From contig NC_092861.1 in NCBI RefSeq assembly GCF_032062135.1, positions 3,227,931-3,291,930 on the forward strand: a DNA stretch of 64,000 bases. The letters run 5' to 3'. Of the stretch, positions 33,702-43,356 are shown one piece after another. The notes beneath the pieces are model-generated. The model had not been told where the DNA came from, made no database searches, and worked only from the letters and a program-made list of their open reading frames with translations. The first letter of the stretch is position 1, and every line of letters begins with the position of its first letter. Source of the DNA: Pyxicephalus adspersus. Lineage: Eukaryota; Chordata; Amphibia; Anura; Pyxicephalidae. Made by a program: the position numbers and the translations under genes.

Positions 33702-34788
33702 AGTTAGTTCTGCCTAGGCACCTTTTTTTTAAATCTGCAGCCAAGTTTGCATTTTAGAAAGAGAAAAAAAAACTACCAAGCAGCATCTGTTCAGTTAAAC
33801 GGTTTATTTTACGTTGTCAGAAAAGAGCATAATTTCATATGACAGGCCATAGCTCATCACCGAAACAAGTGCGAAAAATGGGCCATATGTAGGAAAAGGG
33901 TTGCAAGAGAAGGAGAATTGAAAGAAGGGTCTCATTGTTTTACCGTATGAAGTACTACACACTGATTATCGCACGCTGCTGGTTTTAATCAATTGTTGGT
34001 GGCTTGAGATTGCCGATTCGTTAACTGTTGTCAGTGACCACTCCTGATGTCCATCAGCAAATAGTAGGGCTGGCCATGATATTCATCAGTCAATGGGAAA
34101 GCTCTAGGTTTACCTTAACGGGTTTACAGTAGCTGATTACGTTGGTTACCAGTTGCACCAAGCCAGTTGACAGATACCAATAAAATGTATATTGTATGAT
34201 ACCCGTCAATCATATTACCTTACATCGCGATATGGGTAGTATGGGTTCCTATTACCTATCTCTACAGTGTTGTTTATAGGCATAACTATACTTCCCTACA
34301 ACATGGTACAAAACAACACTTCAAGGTGCACTTATTGATCTCAGTTGTGTAGGACTTGACTTATCTTGAGGGGTCCCAACTTGTTTTTTTAAGACGTCGG
34401 CATAAGAATTTCCAATTTTGTCAGAAATTTTAAAAGTTTACATCAAAAGAATGCTTTCTTCCACCCTATGCAGACTTCCTCATCAAAGTCCTGATTCGAT
34501 GTCGGGAAGGAACTGTAGGCTCCTTACACAAACAAGTGTTGTTCCCAAGCCTCACGTACCAATAAGACACATTCCGGACACTTCCACACTTCTCATCACA
34601 CTAAGAGTTCTATAATTGGGGGGGGGGGTCAAAAAAACCACAAACAACGAGAGAAAATACAGAGACTGTAAAGTTTGAAAAACCATTGAGCCAATGCAAT
34701 GCCATGAATTGCTAGGAAAATCAAAAATAGTAATATATTACAATTTTTATATATAACTTTAAGGGTTTATGAGTCTTTCATTGACATG
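33702..34788. other. Unassigned sequence
   Basis: A G-run of about 11 lies near 34618-34628. Nothing else recognised. Confidence 0.4.
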
Positions 34789-34919
34789 CAGTGGGAAGAA
34801 ACTGTAGGTGGGTGGTGCCCCCCTTTATTGAGGTGCAACTCTTTAGTAAATAACAGCCGGGTGGTTACTGAAAAGTGCCGGGTGGGTTGCCTGACTAAAA
34901 GGGGCCGGAGAGAACACTG
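34789..34919 (-). mobile_element. Family A hAT-like MITE, left end lost
   Basis: GCAGTGGGAAGAAACTGTAG, AACTCTTTAGTAAATAACAG, GTGGTTACTGAAAAGTGCCG and GGCCGGAGAGAACACTG. Confidence 0.85.
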
Positions 34920-36195
34920 GGCATGGGACAGCAAGAATGGACGAATATTGACAGGTGGATGGGGCCAGACCCTATATACAAACCCTGAGCAAAAGATGGG
35001 GATAGCTAGGAGGGAACAAAGGTCCTCAGGCCATTCCAGACCTAGGTAGCATATATCCTTTTGGGGTTCTGCATTAAGGGTCCGGCTCTACCCACCTGTT
35101 AGTATCTGTCCCAGCTCAGGGTCCACGTGACTATGGAGGAACAGCAGGTGGGTACAATCACTGTCGAGGAACAGAGGGTAGGGGAAATCCTATCACTGAA
35201 TGGTCTGAGCTGTGTTGCAAATAGATCAAAAACAGTGAGGCAGTGGGTGAGTGTGGGCTGGGGTTTTGGACCTGGTACAAATCCTGAATCCAGTCCTATA
35301 GGTCTGAAGCCATAACTTTTCAATAAAAGAAAAGCAAAAACCACAGCTAATAATTGGCAAGCAGAGGTCAGGTTTAGCTTTTTGGCTGCCGCATCCCTTT
35401 TTTTTTTTATTTTTATTGTATGGTATTTATCAAGGACAGGGAAAAGGTTTACCTGAGAACTCCGCCAATCAATCGCAGCTTTCCCCACCTCTGCGTATAC
35501 CCCTCTATTAACGGGGCAGATTTCCACCTCTCTCCATTTAAACTCTATAATTATTTCCTGCCCCCTTATTCCAATCCCAACACCTGAAGGCAGAACATTC
35601 ACACGCGACATGAAGATGAATATGAGCAAACGTTCCATCTGAACTCGTGCTTCCCCTTGTATAAACACACAGAACTAGTGCACCCTTGGCCTCCTGATTA
35701 GCCGTACCTAGATATTAAACACATATCTTTGTGTACGTTTGTTCAGCCTCCACCCAGTGCTGCCCGAGGCCATGGAGACATGCTGCTAACGTTATACGTC
35801 CCTTATTTCACAAGCCTGAACTCCTGACCTTTTGTTGGATGAGAAGCTTGTTATAAAAACGTAAGAACTTCTGGGGCCGGGAGGACAGACCGGTTTGCTG
35901 CCTTCACTTCTCAGACAGCTGTTGGGCAACCAGCAAGTGTTTAAGGGTGGAGAAAGGACAGTCGGGAACATTGATCAGTGAGGCAAAGGCATGTGGTAGG
36001 GCAAACGTAACGACGCCTCCACCCCACCCAGCGTGTCACAGCTCACCTGAGACACCTGCATCGAGGTGACATCTGCACTTCCTTGTACCCGCAGCTGACT
36101 GATTTCTCGCTTGTTGCATGATGAACCCTCAAATGGTGTAAATATGACAGATGTGACAGGTCAAGTGTGTCACCTGCTGAACTTTCTTTCTGAAC
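34920..36195. other. Unassigned sequence with a 189-codon ORF
   Basis: The minus-strand frame 35668-35099 is the longest ORF outside arrays and mobile elements. It shows no domain I recognise, contains a lysine run from an A-tract, and lacks supporting context, so I do not call it a gene. The part at 35700-36170 is repeat-poor. Confidence 0.35.
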
Positions 36196-37020
36196 TATAC
36201 ACCAATCAGCCAAAACACTGACAGCTTATTAATAACACTATTTACATGAAAATTGATTATGTAATAGGCATCATATAACAGTTCATTTCTAAGGTGATGT
36301 GTTGGAAGCTTGAGAAATGGAAAACCATAATAATCTGGGCAAGGCAACTATGATGTGGATGAATGGTAATGGGGAGATGACCGGCCATATTGGAGAAGCC
36401 ACGCTGCAATCCTGTGGTGTTCCCGATATAAACTTATCTAGTAGTAGGTAGTCACATCCAACAGGACTCGTTATGTTGAAGATAGTTTCGCTGCCCTCCA
36501 CGTTTCTTCTTCAGTTTGAAGTTTCCAAGGTGGTGCTAAGGAAGAAATGTGGAAGCTTCCAACTGAAGAAGCAGCTTGGAGGGCAGCAAAACATCTTCAA
36601 TATAACAAAAACCTGTCCAGCGGTAGTGACCAACAACTTGCTATACAATGACCTGGATAAATGAGAACCTTCACAGGTATGATGGGTAAGTGCTTCGTAC
36701 CTACCAAAAGAAGTCCAAGGAAAGACAACCAGTGAACTTGGAGGGAAGGTTAATCAAACCGTCTGGTTTGATTCCACAGAAAAGCTACTGGACCAGATAT
36801 TGTTGAAAATCCAATGCTGCCCATGGGAGAAATATGTTGAAACACACATAAAGGGTTACATAGAACACCAGTTAGATTTTCAATGCTGACCAATATCTAG
36901 CAACGAATGTTCCTACAAATAGGCACCTGACCATTAGAGGTGGGACCATGGAGCAATGGAAGAAGATGGCCCAAACTGATAATTGACGTTTCTGGAAAAT
37001 CATGTTGAAAAATACTGTAG
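36196..37020 (+). pseudogene. Decayed Tc1-like element (copy 1)
   Basis: The start ATACACCAATCAGCCAAAAC resembles the terminal repeat of the common frog/fish Tc1-like family. GGTGATGTGTTGGAAGC then marks the region before the transposase start. Later ACCATGGAGCAATGGAAGAA plus GATGGCCCAAACTGAT corresponds to the protein segment WTMEQWKK that precedes the first catalytic Asp. The reading frame is destroyed by many indels. A local inverted pair (CTTGGAAGCTT-type and TTTGAAGTTTCCAAG, about 36505-36570) lies inside. Confidence 0.65.
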
Positions 37021-37289
37021 TACAGTACATGTGGCCATGTATAACTGTGCAGATCCAATATATTCTGATATAAGAGGTCAAAAAAAAAAGAAATTGACCC
37101 AACCCTCTTTCCTTAATCCAAGTGTGATTTTGACCCTGTTGATGAAAAGTTTAAGAGTACTTTATGGGACGTGAGCCACTCTAATCTCATCAGCTGCAAA
37201 AAGTTGCCAGCTGAACTTATCTTGGTGGACTTGGATGTCTTGGGATTTGCATAGCACAATCTTGTAGTAATGGTGTAACATTTCCCCAC

Positions 37290-38082
37290 ACTGAAAAAGG
37301 GTGAAAGTTGGGCCACTCAACTAGTCTAGTCTATTCTGATATAAATTTCATAGGGTGAGAGGTGGGCCACTGCACCTGTATAATCTATTATGATATATAT
37401 TTCATAGGGTGAGAGGTGGGCCACTCCACCGGTATAATCTATTCTGAAATATACTGCACAAGGGTGAAAGGTGGGCCACCACACTGGTCTATTCTATTCT
37501 ATTCTGATATATATTGCATAGGGTGAAAGTTGGGCCACTGCACTGGGTCTGATCTATTCTGATATATATTGCACCGGGTCTGATCTATTGCGATATATAC
37601 TGTACAGGGTGAAAGGTGGGCCTGTCTAATCTATTCTGATATATACTGTACAGGGTGTAATGAGGGACACTGGATGGGTCTATTCTATTCTGATATATAC
37701 TGCACAGGGCGAGAGATGGGCCACTGCACAAGGTCTGATCTATTCTGATATTTACTGTACATGGTGGAATAAGGGCCACTAGACGGGTCTATTCTATTGT
37801 GATAAATACTGTACAGGGTGAAAGGTGGGCCTGTCTAATCTATTCTGATATATACTGTACAGGGTGTAATGAGGGACACTGGATGGGTCTATTCTATTCT
37901 GATATATACTGCACAGGGCGAGAGATGGGCCACTGCACAAGGTCTGATCTATTCTGATATTTACTGTACAGGGTGGAATAAGGGCCACTAGACGGGTCTA
38001 TTCTATTGTGATATGTACTGCACAGGGTGAAAGGTGGTCCACTGCAGCGGTCCAATCTATTCTGTTATATGCTGTACAGAGC
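37290..38082. repeat. 52-bp satellite-like array with a 209-bp higher-order repeat
   Basis: The basic unit is TCTATTCTGATATATACTGC plus ACAGGGTGAAAGGTGGGCCA plus CTGCACTGG. Four units form a block that is repeated almost perfectly: 37590-37798 and 37799-38007, with TACTGTACAGGGTGAAAGG at the start of both. The two 64-codon minus-strand ORFs at 37585 and 37794 differ by one residue for that reason. Confidence 0.93.
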
Positions 38083-38580
38083 AGCACCCCCCACCGCATG
38101 GGTATATGAGAGTGGCGGTGATTACGTAGGAGCCGAGACACTAAACATGTCACTCAGTCATCACTACAGGCAGCCAGTCGCTTCATACAGAGCTATAATT
38201 ACCGCGGGATAATTGCATCATTGCTTGTGTGTTTAAGAGCACTTGTCAGTAAGACCCGGGGCCAAACACAGAGGAGGTGCATAATTATCCTCCCCTCATA
38301 ATTACACCCCTGCTATGTCTTGTGCACACATCTTAATGGATCCATAATAGAGGGGGGGGGGTTATAAATTCTCCCCAAACTTTGTGACCTCTTAATCCTT
38401 AATCTGCCAAAGACTCCTCAGCCATGGAGGAGATACTTGAATATAGTGATCCTACACCTGATAAAAAGGACAACTGCAAAAAGTTTAGTGCCAGCTGGTC
38501 TGATCTTGGTGCACTTGGGATTTGCATTGGGCAGTTCCTAGTTTTGGACTTATGGAGGTCCTGGTTTACATAAAGGCTTC
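38083..38580. other. Unassigned sequence, partly low-repeat
   Basis: The part 38095-38340 is free of repeats and has homeodomain-like TAATTA sites. 38475-38540 resembles 37196-37263, on the other side of the array. Confidence 0.4.
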
Positions 38581-39062
38581 CTGAAAGTGATGTGTTGGAA
38601 GCAGGACAGATGTTCGGAGTTAAGCAGCTCTGACATTGGCTACATTGCTATGGCTGGACATTTCCGGAATCGGAATGTTTCCAAAATGGCAGGTTGAGTG
38701 GGGTATCCTTGGTAAGAGATGGTTTCTACTTACTAAATGTGGGCCAAAGAAGGACCGCTGGTGAACCTCTGACAGGTTCTTCAATGCCCAAGGTTCAACT
38801 CAATGCATGGGGAAATCCCACCGTGTTTAATGCCACAGAGGAGCTGCTGCATCACAAATTGCTGAAGAGCTTTACCAAGGTGTCAGAGCACACAGAGCAT
38901 TGCAGCTTGCCAGGTATGGGGCTGCAGACCAGTCAGGGTGCCCATGTGAGCCCTTTCCACCAATACTGGACCATTGGGCAATGTGAGAAGGTGGTCTGAT
39001 CTGATGAATCATATTTAGTTCATGTGAATGGCCGGGTGCATCATTTACCTTGGGAAGAGTAG
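38581..39062 (+). pseudogene. Decayed Tc1-like transposase (copy 2)
   Basis: GTGATGTGTTGGAAGCAGGA marks the start. GTGTCAGAGCACACAGAGCA, GGTATGGGGCTGCAGACCAG, TCAGGGTGCCCATGTGAGCC, TACTGGACCATTGGGCAATG and GATCTGATGAATCATATTTA follow in the known order of the family's transposase gene. The last covers the SDESY region with the first catalytic Asp, followed by GAATGGCCGGGTGCATCATT. The frame is broken, and the 101-codon ORF at 38694-38999 is a chance open stretch. The C-terminal half is absent. Confidence 0.8.
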
Positions 39063-39125
39063 AACTTTGGGATTCTTGAATCTGCTATCAACATCTTAGT
39101 GTCATTCCTTAAACGGCCAGAAGTC

Positions 39126-39275
39126 TACTAGATTGTAAGCTCTTCGGGGCAGGGTCCTCTCCTCCTGTATCACTGTCTGTATCTGTCTGTCATTTGCAAT
39201 CCCTATTTAACGTACAACGCTGCGTAATATGTTGGCGCTATATAAATCCTGTTTATTAATAATAATAATAATAAT
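39126..39275 (+). mobile_element. LINE 3' UTR with (TAA)n tail
   Basis: CTAGATTGTAAGCTCTTCGG, GGCAGGGTCCTCTCCTCCTG, CTGTCATTTGCAATCCC, ACAACGCTGCGTAATATGTT and GGCGCTATATAAATCCTG end in TAA repeats. The first block follows the LINE ORF at 26095-26412, and the last two are shared with the tRNA-type SINE. Confidence 0.82.
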
Positions 39276-39335
39276 GGGGACCTACACAATTATTAGTCAG
39301 CTGGTCACCCCCATTCCTTCGTATGTACATTAGAA

Positions 39336-39711
39336 CAGCCGTCGCCAACCGGTGGTCCGTAAGAACATTTTGGGGGTCCGCGGCTCTGGTCGGTGCATCC
39401 CCTAGCGGAGTCAGGAGAAGGATCCTGCTGGGGGAACGTACCGGCCAGAGCCGCTGACTAGCTCCCCCGAGCAGTTCCCAGGCTCAGGAATGTGTCCGGG
39501 CTGCATACAACCCGCCCACTCTCCCATTGCAGGCTTAGATCTGCGATGGAAGAGTGGGCGGGGTTATGCCATAATGATGTCACTCTGGGGGAGTTTCCCT
39601 CACCTGGGGGAGTTTCTCCCCCTCTGAGTGACACCTGGCTTCCCGCACATGCGCGGTTGGGAGCCAGTGTTTTTAGTGGTCGGCGGGACCTTAAAAGGTT
39701 GGCGACCAGCA
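39336..39711. mobile_element. GC-rich hAT-like non-autonomous element
   Basis: Left end CAGCCGTCGCCAACCGGTGG. Right end ACCTTAAAAGGTTGGCGACC with AGC. These form inverted termini of about 13 bp. The interior is much more GC-rich than its surroundings (TCCGCGGCTCTGGTCGG, GGGAACGTACCGGCCAGAG) and has open frames on both strands without a known domain. It lies in the PINX1 intron about 270 bp from the exon at 39984. Confidence 0.7.
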
Positions 39712-39983
39712 GCAACAAATTAGACGGAGCCTGTGATTTCATGGCTGGAGGACTTCCATCCTCCTCATCCAGTCCCTCCATCTCCCGCCTGACTGTCCTT
39801 GGTCTACCCATTCCATTCATGGATGCCAATAGTTTCAATCATGGAATCTCAGGTTCTCATGTGGTTGGTCTGCATGCAAACACAGGCCAGGAACCCCATT
39901 CCCAGCAGACACTGAACAACCACTGGCCTCCTGGTTCCAGGGAGGTGAGAAGACTCCGCACACAATACACCTGTAAAGCTTAC

Positions 39984-40076
39984 CTTTTGCAAACTTCTTG
40001 TAATGAACTCGCTTCTTCGATGACTTGGACTTCTCTTCCAGGCTGAAGGATTTCTTGCTGTCATCAGCGGGAGAAT
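39984..40076 (-). CDS. pinx1: PINX1 exon (SFSLEEKSKSSKKRVHY)
   Basis: This is a 93-nt exon on the minus strand. The acceptor is TTTCTCCTCTTTCAG just above 40076 and the donor GTAAGC (39978-39983) follows GCAAAAG. Completed by the G of the previous exon it reads D-SPADDSKKSFSLEEK, then SKSSKKRVHYKKFAK. This corresponds to the basic, lysine-rich stretch after the G-patch region in PINX1 (human reads KKSFSLEEKSKISKNRVHYMKF). It ends in phase 1, and its last G plus GA of the next exon makes a glycine codon. The flanks are repeats: a GC-rich hAT-like element at 39336-39711 on the 3' side and a CR1-type LINE end at 40246-40815 on the 5' side. Confidence 0.95.
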
Positions 40077-40245
40077 CTGAAAGAGGAGAAAGAAATATAT
40101 TGTCACTCTTTATATATTGAACATCTAAGAGTCTCCCTAGAAAGTATAAATATTGAGAATTAGTATGACAACATTTTTATATGTAGAACATTGTAGCAAA
40201 TTACTTGGAAATTTGTTAGGAAAGGAAGTGTAATTGACACAAAGT

Positions 40246-40815
40246 TACAGTCAGGTTGAAAAAAAGACATAAGTCCATCAAGTCCAACCACTAGGGAAAC
40301 AAACATATCCCAAATATAAAACCCTATGGACATAGTTGGTCCAGAGGAAGGCAAAAAAAACCCCGGGTACAATTTGCTCCAACAGGGGAAAAATTCCTTC
40401 CTGATTCCCTGCGGCAATCGGATGTTCCCTGGATCAGCAGTCTCTGTAATTTTTATTTTAAAGCCTTAATCCCCAGTTATATTCTGTGCTTCTAGAAATC
40501 ATCCAACTTTTTCTTAAAGCAATCTATAGTAGTTGCTGAAACTACTTCCTGAGGGAGCCGATTCCACATTTTCACAGACCTTACAGTGAAGAATCCCTTC
40601 CTTATCTGGAGCTTAAACTTCTTTTCTTCCAGATGCAAAGAGCGCCCTCTTGTGCCTTGTAATGACCTTACAGTGAATAATGGGGAAGAGAGTTCTCTAT
40701 ATGGACCATTTATAAATTTATACTGGGTGATCATATCCCCCCTTATACATCTCTTCTCAAGGGAGAATAGATTCAGTTCAGCTAATCTCTCCTCATAGCT
40801 GAGCTCCTCCATTCC
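40246..40815 (-). pseudogene. CR1-type LINE, C-terminal end of ORF2 plus 3' UTR
   Basis: The minus-strand frame (stop near 40492) carries SYEERLAELNLFSLEKR, RGDMITQYKFINGPY, RKGFFTVRSVKMWNRLPQEV and TIDCFKKKLDDF. This is the conserved tail of CR1-like reverse transcriptases. The 3' UTR runs to about 40246, with GTTGGACTTGATGGACTTAT and TTTTTTTCAACCTGA near its end. The element is 5' truncated, the usual form for LINE insertions. Confidence 0.88.
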
Positions 40816-42278
40816 ACATTAAAAACTAAAAGTAATATATTGCTTCTGACGAGTGGAAAACATGAACTGTATGTTAACCTGCTGATGCCAGCAGCCTCCA
40901 TACTGCTCATCCTACAAGGGTTTGCTGCATGACAGGGTCTCTTTAAGAGAGATATATAATTTCATTAATTGGAGCATTTTAACATCTGCTTGGAATCAGG
41001 CTTAAGGTGTTAGGATGCAAATGAATGCACAGATCAGGGATAGAATAAATGCAGGGGATGCCCGATGCCGAACACCTATGCACTGGCATTGGAAATGCAA
41101 AGCAATCCCACGGACGGACAGCAGGCTGACGATCAGTCAGTAGGGAGGTCAAAGTGATTGAATATGAAGCTGTGGATGAGATCTGATGAAGGTAGAAAAC
41201 TGTGCAAAGATATAAAAGGTGCAAACTAAGCGTGCAGCGATACTGCCACCAAGTGGACCCGAAATGGAACTGCTATTTGGAACCATCTGTACCACCTGCG
41301 AATGCTTTGAATAAATACAGAATAACTAATTTTAATGAAAAAGACAAAATAACTTTGTGAGGGCAGCCAAACTTATTTATAAATCTTTTGTCGGCGCATC
41401 GTGTAGCAGTGAACGAGGACGCATTCTGAACTCATTCTTGCCCTAAACTCCAATCACTTGTGCAGAGCAGACCACGGGTATTTCAAAAGGAGAATAATCA
41501 GGAGATCTGAGGAAGGATAAATTAACATAATTTCACACCTGAACATATCCGGAGGCATGAAACTTCCAATCTGATATCACAGAATTTATGTCTTTAATAA
41601 CTTCGGATTGCTCAGAAGAATCCAAATAGCTGACAAGAATTTGCACGTTTTCCCGACGACGGTGACTCACGCCGGTTGCAACAACCTACACAGTTTGGTT
41701 GCTGTGGGATCAAGAGAACCTGTCGCCATCAAAGGATTGCGTTTGCTAATGAGAACGGGGCAAGGTTAACTAAACGCAGCTACCGTCCAAGCTCCTTTCT
41801 CTACTCTGCATGAAGCAGGTCGGCCGCCTACATACGATACAACTACCTACCTTTTATGCGGTGTAACTCCACAGCTCTGGGTCCCCGTGCAGAATTTTTC
41901 ACTCCATCTACTTGCTGCACAGCTCTGTGACACATTCCTAGTGACAGACCCCCATCCCAATCAACATACCTGCTCCTCCATTCCTACATGGACTTCCTGC
42001 AACTTCCCTCTCCTGTGCATCCTTTCGTGACCCCATACTCAGCAATAGAGGAAAAAGTGCACAGGAAAGAGAGGTAGTAGCTGCTGCAGACTGAAAAGCT
42101 GAACCCTTTGTATGGACTTACGGTGAAGGAAAGTGCTGGATCTGACCCACTCTAGGTATCACCACCATTAGCTGTGGATCTGCATACAACGTCAGGCCAC
42201 GCTCGTCTAAGTCTCCACCTATTCCACAGGAGCAGGGGGTCTGGTTGCAAATTGCAAGCATCGAGACCCCTATTCCCA
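40816..42278. other. Unassigned, low-repeat sequence
   Basis: No exon found. The stretch 41390-41760 looks unique and balanced in composition. Confidence 0.4.
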
Positions 42279-42596
42279 TTTATTATTACACAGTATTTAT
42301 ATAGCGCTAACATATTACGCAGCGCTGTACAAAGTCCATAGTCATGTGACTAGCTGTCCCTCAAAAGGGGCTCACAATCCCATGTCCCTACCATAGTCAT
42401 ATGTCATTATTACAGTCTAAGGTCAATATTGGTGGGAAGCCAATTAACCTAACTGCACATTTTTGGAATGTGGGAGGAAACCGGAGTACCCGGAGAAAAT
42501 TCACACAAACAGAAGAACCTGCAAACTCCATGCAAAGTGTCCTGGCTTGAACCTGGGACACAGCGCTGCAAAGACCAGAGTGCTGGCCATGCTAGT
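42279..42596 (-). repeat. tRNA-type SINE, near full length
   Basis: On the minus strand, after an AGCATGGCCAGC head region, a box B-like CCCAGGTTCAAGCCAGG is present. ATGGAGTTTGCAGGTTCTTC, GGTACTCCGGTTTCCTCCCA, CATTCCAAAAATGTGC, TGGCTTCCCACCAATA and GGACTTTGTACAGCGCTGCG follow, then TAATATGTTAGCGCTATATA and a (TAA)n-like tail. It retains what the copy at 466-762 lost. Confidence 0.85.
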
Positions 42597-42861
42597 GATC
42601 TCATTTTTAATATGCATTTTTTTATGTTGCAGAATCCCCACACTTCCAATTCCCACATCCCAGGAAGCTTCAGTATATTCTGAGCTCAAACTGCAGACCT
42701 TGGGGTGGACTGTAAATATTAGGAAGTGACAGACGACTGCGAAATCCAAGATGGCAACGCAAAAGAGAAAAAAAAAAAAAAAGAGTGTGCAGAACGACAA
42801 ATGCTAGGCTAGATGTTTCAGTTTTATCATACTTAGACTGTACTTAGCTTCCTGAGTCACA
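42597..42861. other. Unassigned, A-run at about 42766-42782
   Basis: Only a poly-A run is notable. Confidence 0.4.
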
Positions 42862-42987
42862 ATGGTCTCCCTAGACCCCTTTAGCTGGGCGCACCACTCT
42901 GCACGAAGCACCCGGCTGTTTTCAGTAGTTGGGTCACATTACAGGGGCTGCCACTCGCCTACAGCTTCCTCCCCCTCTGGGTTATAC
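42862..42987 (+). mobile_element. Family A hAT-like MITE, diverged
   Basis: CCCCTTTAGCTGGGCGCACC, AGCACCCGGCTGTTTTCAGT and GGGGCTGCCACTCGCCTACA. A segment between the two halves is deleted. Confidence 0.8.
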
Positions 42988-43084
42988 ATCGAGTCACCTT
43001 ACTGACTTTTCTCGCACTGCAAAATCACCTTCATGTTATGGGGTTAGGATGAGGGAAAGACGGTATGTAATCCCAACACCGCTC

Positions 43085-43087
<3 letters not shown>

Positions 43088-43115
<28 letters not shown>
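43088..43115 (+). repeat. (TA)n microsatellite
   Basis: About 14 TA dinucleotides. Confidence 0.95.
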
Positions 43116-43119
<4 letters not shown>

Positions 43120-43356
43120 ACATGCTAGTATGGTGGGAAAACATTGTCACTATAGGACAGGAAGTGCAATGCTGGTAGGAGCATCAGAACCAACACTTTA
43201 TCTCTTTTTGTTACAGACCTGAACATTCAAGTCAAATTTGTTAGAAATAAAAATAGTTTTTAGAGTCATTTAGAATTAGAGTCATCACTAACAGCAGAAG
43301 TCATAATAAAAATAAAAAAAAAACACTTTCATTTTAATCCTGCAGATCCGTCGATG

